DNA from: Auanema rhodensis
Lineage: Eukaryota > Nematoda > Chromadorea > Rhabditida > Rhabditidae
Direction of reading: 5' to 3'
DNA length: 64,000 nucleotides
NCBI GenBank assembly: GCA_964057225.1
Contig: OZ059896.1
Coordinates: 15,946,501-16,010,500 of the forward strand
Below, one piece after another: positions 55,391 through 64,000 of this stretch (position 1 is its first letter; each line of letters opens with the position of its first letter). The translations under genes and the position numbers were made by a program. The notes below the pieces were generated by a model that was not told the origin of the DNA, ran no database searches, and saw only the letters and a program-made list of their open reading frames with translations.

Positions 55391-57256
55391 ATGCACCTAT
55401 CTGAAACTCGAAAAGTGCTCATTACGGGAGCAACTTCTGGTATTGGTAAGTCATCTTGTACTTTTATCATAATTTTCAAGAGAAAGACAATCAAAAAAAC
55501 CTTTTGTGGCTCTTCTTGAGTTCTGTGAGAAATAAAATGTACTTTTTCATATGCAACCACTCTCTCGTTCAGCGTGTTTTGAAATGAAGACGTAATATTT
55601 TGAAGTGAAGGCACATGTACTACAACGTGTACTTCATTCATAAATATGAAAATATGAATTAAATTCTTTTCTCATCAAACATATCCATCATTATACTATT
55701 TCTATCGAATTGTTTTTGAGGTTTGGAAACTGCTTTACAACTCTGTTCGCTCGGTCATCATGTGACCATCACAGGTCGATCTTCTAGCAAGTGTGAAGAA
55801 GCAATTCAATATATTAAAAAGCATGTGGTAAGTTCCATCATTGTTTTTAATTTTTGTATTCAAATATACAGAATTATGTTTTGACTTCAACTTCAATGCA
55901 TTTTTCTTTCAGCCCGAAGCCGTAATATCAGTCCATAATCTAGAACTGAGTTCATTTGAAAGCATAAAGCAATGTTTAACATACTTGAAGCAACAAACGT
56001 AAGCTACATTTTTGTTCTCATAAATTGAATTTTTTAAATATTTTTCTCTCACTCTCTCCCTCCCTATAATCAAGATCTTTGTTGGTCTATTGGCACATTG
56101 ATCAGATCAATCTAAACATGAACTTTACTTGCCATTTCAAAAAAACAAATTACAATCATGTCCTACATCAATTTTTTTTGTTCTTCTTGCCTGTCAACAA
56201 ATTAGGAAAAACCGCTTCTGATACATATTATTATATTTATTATAACTTATAAATTAATGTTCACATATATTTTATAATATGTATTGATGTTTAAAACAAT
56301 TTATAGTCAATCTTGTCCATATATCAAGTTTTTTCAGACCATTTGATATAATTATTCTCAATGCTGGTCAGATGTTTCCTGAAAAAACCATAACAGAACA
56401 TGGACTTGAAGCAACTTATCAGGTTATTTTTTTTTTCGAACGAAAAACAAAGAGAAAATAGAATATAGAAGAGAAAAGTTCGTTCAACTGACCAAAAGTT
56501 CAAAATGTTCATCTTTTTCATGTTAATGTTTTTCTTTTTTCAAAGACATGTATATTTAGATCAACTATCTAGCACATTACCAACTAGCTAAAGGTATTGT
56601 AGCACAAACGCCTAAAGAACATCGTCTTCATTTCGTTGCCTTATCCAGTATTCTTATCAGGTTAGAAACATCTACATATGAAAAAAATGAAAAACTCTCT
56701 GCAGAGCAATCACATGGCCATTGTGGGCTGTTCCAACTGAGTCTAACTGGGACAAGATTATCTCTGAAGATCGATTGGAATCAGGGTTCCGTGAGTACGC
56801 ATATAGCAAGTATGCTCTGACCGCTTTAACTTCTGATCTGGAAGCCGAAAATGTAACTAATTTTCTAGTCGTATTGGTTAAAAGTCTATGTTTTCAGGTC
56901 ACAGCCGTAGCCGTTCATCCAGGAAATACCGTAACTCCAATTGCCAGAAAAATAACAGGACAGAAAAGGAAAATTCTTTCCGTTTTCAAAAAAACTCTAA
57001 TTCCATTGGTAAGCTTGTTAAGAGAAGATTTATAAACTCAATTTACCATATTTAGGATGAAGCTGCTTCAAATGTAGTGCGAGCTGCTCTGGAGCCATTA
57101 CCCCATGGTTACTTCTACAATAAGGAAAGTGTGGCCAAGCTACCAAAAAGTGTAATAACCCCAGATGCTTATAAAGTGATAATGGATATGAGTGAAAAAC
57201 AGTTAAAGTTAATTGAAAAACGAGCATCAGCAGTAGGCTCTCCAGGATCATCATAA
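55391..57256 (+). CDS. Short-chain dehydrogenase/reductase
   Basis: Eight exons (55391-55445, 55721-55827, 55913-55998, 56338-56422, 56560-56660, 56705-56852, 56898-57008, 57056-57256) join to 297 residues. Classical SDR motifs are intact: the TGATSGIG cofactor loop at about residues 12-19, a TGRS segment favouring NADP, NAG (ILNAGQMFP), an active-site Ser in ALSSIL, catalytic YAYSK (about Tyr176/Lys180) and the HPGNTVTP loop. Overall it resembles the WWOX/retinol-dehydrogenase group. Expected role: cytosolic or membrane-associated NAD(P)-dependent oxidoreductase; substrate unknown. A rearranged fragment of this gene recurs at 63672-64000. Confidence 0.92.
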
Positions 57257-57398
57257 TGATCTTCAACTTGTGTGCAATACTTATTGATTCTTAAATGTAC
57301 ATAATTTATTTAGAAAATCTTAATAAATAATAAATAATTGAAATACAATCAAACCCAAAACGACCAGAAAAAAACAAATAAGTTGATGAAAACTAGAA

Positions 57399-58328
57399 TT
57401 AAGATAGAATCATTTCTTTAAGCAATTGAATGTCTTGGTTCAGCAACTCAATGGCTACTTCATCATCCTTGTTTTTAATGCAGTTCACAACACCTTTCTG
57501 ACAAGAAGATAGTAACTCATGTGCTTTCTGGAAAAAAAGAAAAGAAAAATTAATCAAATGAGCATAAGGGTTGAACCTGAGGAACGCTTTCATTCAGTTC
57601 AGATATCAACCTGGCAACGAATTTTCCACTAGCAGTAGTTGGTCGACCAGCTTTAGCCAAGAGGAGGAGAACCGCGGTTAACAAGATAGCGGCAGGTTCA
57701 GATTGGTTTTTCAAAGACTCCTCGAGTTCTTTTATATAACCCTCTGTCCAAATAGAACTAAAGACGACAAATTAATCAGAAGAGTAAAACTGAATTGCTA
57801 ACATAGCCTTGTTGTCAGCTGGCCTTAACATCAAGGAGCATCCAGTTCTGGAGGAAACGGATTCCATGGCATCATGTAAGGTGTTGTAGTCTTGCTTTAA
57901 AGAATCATACAAGGATGTGATGGCTTCACGAGATCCGGAAGGTAATGACGAGATTGTTTCTTCTCTTTGCTAAAGTAATCGAATAAGAAAGTTTAGAAGA
58001 TACTCCTCACCTTCTCGGTCAGGTTACCCGCATTTTCGGTACCAGATGCATAAGTAAGTACAGCAGCAGCCAATTCACCACCAACACTTCGCATGATATG
58101 AGCAGTAAGGTCAGAACCAAGAGGATCTAATGTGACATTATATGTAAGTCGTGTGAAGTTTGTTGTACCTGGATAAGTACGGGATGATGCCTCAAATGCA
58201 CAAATGGAATCATAAAGGGAGCGAGCTTTAGATTGAACAGCCTGAATATTACGCTTCTGAGATTGAGCATCAGCAGATTGTTGAGTCAGAAGGAGTTCCT
58301 TTACACGATTTCTAAGCTTATCTTCAAC
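57399..58328 (-). CDS. 3' part of an unidentified helical protein gene (5' end missing)
   Basis: Five exons (58328-58169, 58126-58011, 57969-57803, 57757-57577, 57527-57399) join perfectly in frame to 250 residues ending ...QDIQLLKEMILS. The sequence is almost wholly helical and charged: VEDKLRNRVKELLL, LTAHIMRSVGGELAAAVLTY, AILLTAVLLLLAKAG. There is no TM or signal. I do not recognise the family. The first exon seen begins with an acceptor (CTCTTTAG), so more exons should lie upstream, but only 40 bp farther the Polinton-like element begins. Either the element sits in an intron, or the gene has been cut off. The 3' end is 143 bp from the convergent dehydrogenase. Confidence 0.7.
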
Positions 58329-58368
58329 CTAAAGAGTACATGCTGTAATAAGATAGACGCCATTTTTA

Positions 58369-58606
58369 TAACGTTTATTTTCATCAAAAAAGTGTCTAAG
58401 CTCATAGAAAATCAGTCATTTTTGAAAAACGTCATTATTTGGGCTGGACGTAGAAGTGCCACTTTCAACTTTTCATTTGTTTTTATTGTTTCTAAATGAG
58501 CTTTTCCCAAAATCTTAAACCTCTGACAAATTCTGATCTCATTGAATTAGTAGAAATATTAAAGATTAAGAACTTCCGTGGTATATTCATGAGAGACAAT
58601 TTGCCG
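58369..58606 (+). repeat. Left terminal inverted repeat of the Polinton-like element
   Basis: 238 bp starting TAACGTTTATTTTCATC; the exact complement is read from 63601 inward, apart from a 4-bp indel near 58590. It contains the start of the protease gene. Confidence 0.9.
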
Positions 58607-58915
58607 AATGAAGAAATTAAAGAAAGAGAAGTAGGTATAGTCAATCTGGATTCTTCTAATAATAAAGGAACTCATTGGGTCTGATACTCAAAGAATGGTA
58701 AGCAATGTTATTTCTTTGACTCCTTTGGATTGGATCCATCTTCAGAACTTCAAAAATATTTGAAAGGTAATGGTAAAGATGAAAATAAAACAGAACTTTC
58801 AACATTCCAAATTCAAAAATTTGGAACCCATCATTGTGGTTATTACTGTCTTCTTGTTTTGAAATTATTGGAAATAAATGACTTTAGAACCACAATTCTA
58901 TCTCTCATTTATTGA
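58496..58915 (+). pseudogene. Adenain-like cysteine protease of the element, with in-frame stop
   Basis: The frame starting at 58496 continues after a TGA at 58682-58684 to a stop at 58913-58915, about 139 codons. Catalytic-site motifs of the Ulp1/adenovirus-protease fold are in place: His in GTHWV, Asp in CYFFDSFG and Cys in THHCGYYC. In Polintons this protease is thought to process capsid proteins. The single TGA falls directly after THWV, and the rest of the frame is intact, so the gene was broken recently. The N-terminal third lies within the terminal repeat, so a copy of its start also occurs, inverted, at the right end. Confidence 0.8.
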
Positions 58916-59029
58916 ATAACGTTGAAGATAAAAGAATTGGCGTAATATTGACAATGATGTAACGTTTATGTTCATTACAGTCATTATTCAAAGCAACTTT
59001 ATTCTGTGTGAAAATAGTGTCCTAAGAGT
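58916..59029. other. Short spacer between convergent element genes
   Basis: Nothing recognisable; it lies between the protease end and the polymerase 3' end. Confidence 0.4.
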
Positions 59030-61479
59030 ATATTGAGTCTTTCTTACAACAGTCTTATGGCTGTGCTTCTTATAATCATTGATAGTCAACTCATTCTTGA
59101 CAACATTCCTTTACTTTTCTTAGTTTCATCACCATCTAGAGTCTTAAAAGCATACTGTTTAGGCTTTAGAGTAACTATTTCAGTTATTTCCATTCAATTC
59201 ATTTTTAAATTTTCCGACAACTTTCTTATTCTCTTTGCTATGAAGTACATGATCTTCCGGATAATCACTGAAATCGAAATGTCTTCGAAAATAGATATCT
59301 TTTTCCACATCTTTGTAGAAATCTTCAGTCTTGATGTCACATATGAGACTGTCAGTATCTTGGTAACATAATTCTACATTTCAATATTTCTTCTGAATAA
59401 CATTGTAATGAAAGTCATACATCAACTACTTACTCAGATCTAGAATAGCAAAACCTACATAAATAGTTTTTTTTATGTTTTCTTTGTTATACATAATGGT
59501 TTTTTGTAGTTAGGTTTTGAAGATAATTTAATTATTTTATCTTCATTTCTAATTAAACGGACATCAACTCTTTCTCTAAAATTTTCCATTGTTTTATCGA
59601 ATATAGCATTATTCATAAGTTTAAAAAAATCTTTTTCAAAATCATTTTTAGCTGTTTTTCCATGATTAGTATTCATTTCAATGTAAGATTCAAGCCATTT
59701 ACTTTCTTTAAAAGTAAGAATTCGATGTATCTTTTTAGTTTTTACTCCTAATTACAGACATTGCAACAAGTTTTCATAATGAATAACATATTTCTCTTTA
59801 TCAAATAATGTATTACACAACTTTTTTTACGGTTTGTTTATCAATTTTCACATTTTCTGGACACAGAGGAAAATCATTGTGCTTTGAGTGTAATTCCTTA
59901 GGATATTCCAAATCTACTTCGAAAATACAACTTTTACCTAAATTTTTCAAATAATCAATATAGTCCTCTATTTTCAAATATGTATCTTCTCTATCATCAT
60001 TGAGAACATCAATTAAAAACTGAATAACAAACTGAAAATCTCCTGTAGGTAATTTTTGTTTCATGGACCCAACCTTAAAGATTATTATCATCTAAGTACA
60101 TCAGATAATTTGAAGGAATTGAAGGATCAAAAGTATGAGTGTATTTATTATTATGTATTCATATGAATATATAACCTTTTCTTTGAATTAATTCGAATTT
60201 TTCTCATTTCCACATTACCTAATTGCATAATTTCTTGAGATGTTTTAATGAATTTGTTGAACTCTAGAGCAGCATTATGTCCAATATAAGATTTGATATT
60301 ATACATTTTTTTGGCGAAAGAATCAACTACAACAACACAAAATCCAGCTGCCACATGTTTTCCAACATCTGTAGTCCATGATTGTTTTCGATTATTAAAT
60401 TGTGTCTGATATTTTTTGATAATACTCTCAAAATCTGCATATATGTCATAACGATGCTTCTGAATGTTGCTAATGTTTTCGAATTTTGTGATTTCTTTTT
60501 TAGATAAATTATGTCCAATAGGTTTGTTTTTACCACAATCTTCTAAATGTCTATGATAATTTGATCTAGTTTTATCTTTTATATTCACATAATAAAACCC
60601 AATGACATCTAACACAGAACGTTTTTTGATGCTTTCCTTGTTTATTTAAAAGTTTATCAATATTTTTAATTAGAGAATAATATGATTTTCCTTCATCATT
60701 TACATTCTAACACATTTACCACAAGATCATTCAACTCCTCAAACTTATTAAATCTTTAATTTTCATTGGAAAAGTTAGATCTCCAAATTTCAAATCATTC
60801 TCAAAAGGAGTGTAATTATAAACTTCTGAAACATGATCTTTTGCAGGATGTAAACGAGCCAAAATACTCCACATAAAACACTTTTTATCATTATTTTGAA
60901 TGTTGATAACAGTTTCCTTGTTTTTGATAATAGAAGATAATCATATGTAAGCAGAACCACTTGGTGAATTATACATAGTTTGATTCATCTCAAGGTAATT
61001 TATTCCCGATATTGTCCAACCAGAACCTCTTGATTGCAAATTCTTCATGTTCATTATTAATTCCTGACAAGCATGTTGATACCATTCTTCTCGATCTTCA
61101 CCAATACACAATTCTTTAGTTTCAGATCTTACAGCAAAATTTTCTACCACAGAGGCTTTCTTTTGTTTGAATTCTAGTTTCAAATATATTTTAACTGAAG
61201 TATCACTTCTAATATCATTGATCACAAAATTTTTGTTCTTTTTAAAGAAAGAATTTATAATTTTTGTGATGATTTTCGTATAATATTCGATTCCTCTTTT
61301 CTCAAAAAGGTCAAAGTATTTTTCAAAATTGATTTCTTTAATATCAATTGGAACACATCTCTAAGTTCCGCTGTGTTAATTTGTAAATTATCCCTAATGA
61401 AAGTTAAAAGTTCTGAGGTACTTATAGATCTTAATTGTTGTGATTTAAGGATTCTTTTACTTTTTACCCCTCCGGACAT
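59030..61479 (-). pseudogene. Protein-primed DNA polymerase B of the element, decayed
   Basis: Read on the minus strand, fragments appear in polymerase order: an N-terminal region with a SGSGWTISGI / SPSGSAYI block (61225-60941), the exonuclease-type YADFESI motif (60615-60151), a linker fragment (60091-59813), the palm-region block KNDFEKDFFKLMNNAIF (59676-59473), then YVGFAILDLSK and DTDSLI (about 59460-59310). Frameshifts or stops separate the pieces, so no full product can be made. Polintons use this polymerase for self-synthesis. A short upstream block (61479-61255) may be its N-terminal domain. The fragments are described here, not restored. Confidence 0.8.
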
Positions 61480-61629
61480 TATTTCAAAAAGTTTAATGAC
61501 TTCTTTACGAAGATCATCTCTTCACATTTTTTCGAAATGATCCATTTTTCTCTGAAGTAATTAATTTTTTAAAAATCTTAGAAGGATCCAACACTTCCTT
61601 TTACATAGAAAATTTTTTTAAAGAAAAAT

Positions 61630-61862
61630 TCAAATTTCAGATTCAGCGAAAGTAATGTCTTTAAACTTCATAATGAAATCAATCATTTCTTTCTTTTTCA
61701 TAGTTTGGATTTCCCTAGATTTGAGGATGTATTTTCTCAATTCACTTCCAATCATTGCAACTTTTCTACGAACTTCATCTCTTTTCATTTTCTTTAGATC
61801 TTCTTCACCTAAAGAAAGATTTTGGAACTCTACTACTTCAGCTTTCGAAGCTTCAGTAATTT
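61630..61862 (-). CDS. Lys/Glu-rich helical frame, possible DNA-binding domain of the element
   Basis: A minus-strand frame of about 75 codons contains MKRDEVRRKVAMIGSELRKY and a second helix KKKEMIDFIMKF, ending at 61630-61632. The same arrangement recurs in the block at 61500-61390 (RRDDLRKEV, then STSELLTFIRDNL), so two copies of a SAP-like helix-turn-helix may stand in series upstream of the polymerase. It overlaps the 5' part of the plus-strand long frame; only one of the two is likely to be translated there. Function inferred from helix pattern only. Confidence 0.35.
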
Positions 61863-62668
61863 ATTCCATTTATAAATACAATAATTTAGAAAACGTAGAA
61901 GATCACCGTGTAGAAGTATTCAAACCCATATTAGAGTCAAATAAGAAATTTCAGGAAGAAATTATTGATGAAAAGAATAAGATAGTTCAAACTCTTAATA
62001 GTTTAAAAGGAGAAATTAAAGGACAACCACAAATTTTACAAAGTACTCCATTGAAGCAAATCCAATCTGCAAGTAGTCCAAGTAAAGTAAATTCTACTTC
62101 AATCAAAATTTCCAACTTAATTGCAACTTATCTTCAAGATCCTAGAGATAAAAGTAATGCTGGATATTCAATAAGGTATTCCTCCGAAGGAGGTTTGAAC
62201 GTTATAGGTTATACTATTGGAAATAAAGAATTAGTTTTTGATGATAATACGATGGAAATCAATAATTCTGTTTACATCGCAACTCCTGGTCTTATGGAAT
62301 TATTAACGAAGAAATCTCCAGATATTAGTAAAATTCAGAAAGAAGATACTCAAAATTATCGTGATATCTTATTATACTCAAATGCTTTGTATCAAGGATT
62401 TGATAGAAGTAGTAAAAGATATAATGCTGATGCTAATGATAAATGGAAATTCATAAGAAAGAATTATTTTGTAACCAAAGAAAAATCTTCTCAAGGAAGC
62501 TCTAAGCTTACGCAAAGTCTGAATGTATCTAAAAGTCAATCCCAAGGTAGTAGTATATCTCAAGTCTTTGATTTCCTACCAGAAGATATTAATGCTCTTA
62601 TGGATTCATTAAGATTATCAATAGGTTCTTATCAAGTTGGTGATAATGGAGCATACACTTCATATTAG
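61655..62668 (+). CDS. Intact Maverick-associated protein of unknown function (up to 337 codons)
   Basis: The frame is open from 61655 to 62668. The reliable part begins near residue 70 (about 61862): a charged helical stretch (about residues 85-130), a Ser/Thr linker, then a domain at about 140-260 with GLNVIGYTIGNKELVFDDN, a YIATPGLMELLT motif, YRDILLYSNALYQGF and a KWKFIRKNYF end. This GLxELLT/tyrosine pattern matches a domain of unknown function common next to Mavericks in invertebrates (I believe DUF8207). The C-terminus is Ser/Gln-rich. The first 65 codons oppose a coding-looking minus-strand frame and are probably not real. It is the only element gene without a visible break. Confidence 0.6.
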   Translation: MSLNFIMKSIISFFFIVWISLDLRMYFLNSLPIIATFLRTSSLFIFFRSSSPKERFWNSTTSAFEASVIYSIYKYNNLENVEDHRVEVFKPILESNKKFQEEIIDEKNKIVQTLNSLKGEIKGQPQILQSTPLKQIQSASSPSKVNSTSIKISNLIATYLQDPRDKSNAGYSIRYSSEGGLNVIGYTIGNKELVFDDNTMEINNSVYIATPGLMELLTKKSPDISKIQKEDTQNYRDILLYSNALYQGFDRSSKRYNADANDKWKFIRKNYFVTKEKSSQGSSKLTQSLNVSKSQSQGSSISQVFDFLPEDINALMDSLRLSIGSYQVGDNGAYTSY

Positions 62669-62754
62669 ATGAATTAATTCATAGAAAGAAGATAAAAAAG
62701 AAAGATTTACCAAGTATTTACAGTTCTGTGCAAAAAGATCTTAAACTTCTTTTC

Positions 62755-63230
62755 AGTCGACGGTTGTTGCAGTTTCGGAAAGTCATGATATAATAGTATT
62801 CAAGTTGATCAAAGGAACATTCGAGAAGTTTCCCCGCGGTACGGAAACACTTTACCGCGGAAGGGAGTATCTTCAGCTGGGAGTAAACTCCCGCCGAGAG
62901 CCGATATGGAATCAGGGAATTATTTCGGAGAGGAAAAGTATGTCTAATTTCTTCACTTTACAAATGTTAATTTTTTGATTCAGTGGGCTTTTACATTGGA
63001 ACTTCGCATGGACAGGCAGGAGATTCGGGATCTGGGATTTTCGACTCTTAGGGATTCTTCCTTGAAATCTCTGTGGCTAAGAAGTGTTTCTCGTTCTCCG
63101 ATCGGGAAAACATGCCGGTTGGAAAAATCGCGGACCAACACACAGACACCCGGATCATCAGTTCTGAAGTTATCTTTGCTTTCTCGGGAATTGTAGATGA
63201 AGAAGTAAGTTGTTTTATTTTTAGTTAGAG
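62755..63230 (+). pseudogene. Trypsin-like serine protease fragment inside the element
   Basis: Two exon-like blocks (about 62755-62938 and 62983-63203) are separated by a GTATGT...TTCAG intron of about 45 nt. Block 1 contains a DIIVFKL stretch resembling the catalytic-Asp strand; block 2 contains GFYIGTSHGQAGDSGSG, the active-site Ser motif of chymotrypsin-fold enzymes. A TAG follows shortly after GDSGSGIFDS (near 63051), and no His-containing exon is seen. GC content is clearly higher than in the flanking element. It may be a captured host gene or an element protease. A third block at about 63256-63340 may belong to it. Confidence 0.6.
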
Positions 63231-63367
63231 AATTGGTTTAATTGTTATGTTTCAGCTGGAGCCGGCAGAGAAACGCTGCTAATCCGATAAGCAGTTTCCC
63301 TCCTAAATTCTTCAGTTTGCGACCGGAAGATATCGTTGATTACGATTCAAATATCTTTTATTATATC

Positions 63368-63601
63368 CGGCAAATTCTCATGAATATACCACGGAAGTTC
63401 TTAATCTTTAATATTTCTACTAATTCAATGAGATCAGAATTTGTCAGAGGTTTAAGATTTTGGGAAAAGCTCATTTAGAAACAATAAAAACAAATGAAAA
63501 ATTGAAAGTGGCACTTCTACGTCCAGCCCAAATAGTGACGTTTTTCAAAAATGACTGATTTTCTATGAGCTTAGACACTTTTTTGATGAAAATAAACGTT
63601 A
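63368..63601 (-). repeat. Right terminal inverted repeat of the Polinton-like element
   Basis: 234 bp, the inverse of 58369-58606 with a 4-bp deletion. It includes an inverted copy of the protease start (stop-free toward 63368), which explains the apparent plus-strand frame at 63242-63478. Confidence 0.9.
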
Positions 63602-63671
63602 AAACAGTCAAAATGTGTAAAAAACGTTATTTGGGTAAAATGACCGTCCAGCGTCAACCATTTGTATACTA

Positions 63672-64000
63672 CTGATACATATTATTATATTTATTATAAC
63701 TTATAAATTAATGTTCACATATATTTTATAATATGTATTGATGTTTAAAACAATTTATAGTCAATCTTGTCCATATATCAAGTTTTTTCAGACCATTTGA
63801 TATAATTATTCTCAATGCTGGTCAGATGTTTCCTGAAAAAACCATAACAACATGGACTTGAAGTTAATTGAAAAACGAGCATCAGCAGTAGGCTCTCCAG
63901 GATCATCATAATGATCTTCAACTTGTGTGCAATACTTATTGATTCTTAAATGTACATAATTTATTTAGAAAATCTTAATAAATAATAAATAATTGAAATA
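63672..64000 (+). pseudogene. Deletion copy of the neighbouring dehydrogenase
   Basis: 63672-63863 matches 56218-56411 (end of intron 3 and most of exon 4, with a 2-bp deletion in ATAACAACATGG). It then jumps without a gap to 57209-57345 (last 16 codons, stop and 3' flank). About 800 bp, including the catalytic YxxxK exon, are missing. The junction is at a shared AAG. It cannot encode a working enzyme. It runs to the window edge. Confidence 0.9.

Larger units (their letters stand above)
58369..63601. mobile_element. Polinton/Maverick-derived element (5.2 kb, internally reduced)
   Basis: Near-identical terminal inverted repeats (58369-58606 and 63368-63601) enclose an adenain-type cysteine protease, a minus-strand protein-primed DNA polymerase B, a long plus-strand frame of a type found with Mavericks, and serine-protease remnants. 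Full Polintons are usually 15-20 kb and also carry integrase, packaging ATPase and capsid genes, none of which I can see, so this is a deletion derivative. Most genes carry stops or frameshifts. The expected 6-bp target-site duplication was not found at these edges; the true ends may lie slightly outside, since 63602-63655 repeats subterminal motifs (AACGTTATTTGGG, GTCCAGCG). Confidence 0.85.

Noticed and set aside
59033-59371. 112-codon plus-strand frame in the element
   Set aside because: It is the antisense shadow of the polymerase segment carrying DTDSLI on the minus strand.
58363-63607. 6-bp target-site duplication of the Polinton-like element
   Set aside because: The bases next to the assigned ends (TTTTTA and AAACAG) do not match; either the ends are slightly outside or the flanks were rearranged.

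Overview
The window is AT-rich eukaryotic DNA, most likely from a nematode. Introns are short (about 40-50 nt, GT...TTTNCAG), genes are dense, and several start codons lie 0-12 nt after a splice-acceptor-like TTTTCAG, as expected for spliced-leader trans-splicing. The gene set includes nematode-type chemoreceptors, a col-99-like membrane collagen and a Polinton/Maverick relic. No rRNA, tRNA or CRISPR array was found. Exon boundaries were built by hand from GT/AG sites and frame continuity; where the summed exons close into one open frame I treat the model as strong.

Layout. 1-4.9 kb: a broken, unidentified multi-exon locus with an exon triplicated in tandem (1.37-3.37 kb), then a G/C-tract foldback element (4.04-4.74 kb). 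4.93-17.3 kb: a tandem array of a 5388-bp unit. Each full unit has a complete 8-exon srx-like 7TM receptor, a decayed receptor relic and a pair of 266-bp direct repeats; the third unit is truncated at both ends and lacks the upstream promoter-like block. 19.3-25.6 kb (+): a 27-exon golgin A2/GM130 gene, a TMEM229-type membrane protein and a small unknown gene, spaced like an operon. 25.8-28.1 kb (-): two p24/TMED cargo-receptor genes in tandem, also operon-like. 29.3-31.3 kb (-): a complete 12-exon cytochrome P450. 32.7-41.6 kb (-): a type II transmembrane collagen (col-99/collagen XIII-like) with an apparent alternative last exon, followed by about 7.5 kb of simple-repeat-rich upstream DNA. 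49.1-53.2 kb (-): a small secreted two-EGF protein and a single-pass EGF-like membrane protein. 55.4-57.3 kb (+): an 8-exon short-chain dehydrogenase. 57.4-58.3 kb (-): the 3' part of an unidentified helical protein gene. 58.4-63.6 kb: a 5.2-kb Polinton-derived element with 234-238 bp terminal inverted repeats, a broken adenain-type protease, a decayed protein-primed DNA polymerase B, an intact 337-codon frame and a broken trypsin-like exon pair. 63.67 kb to the end: an internally deleted copy of the neighbouring dehydrogenase.

GM130 and the p24 proteins both serve the early secretory pathway and lie side by side on opposite strands. The collagen and the EGF proteins are extracellular or surface proteins. 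The receptor array and the Polinton region are the two rapidly changing parts of the window.
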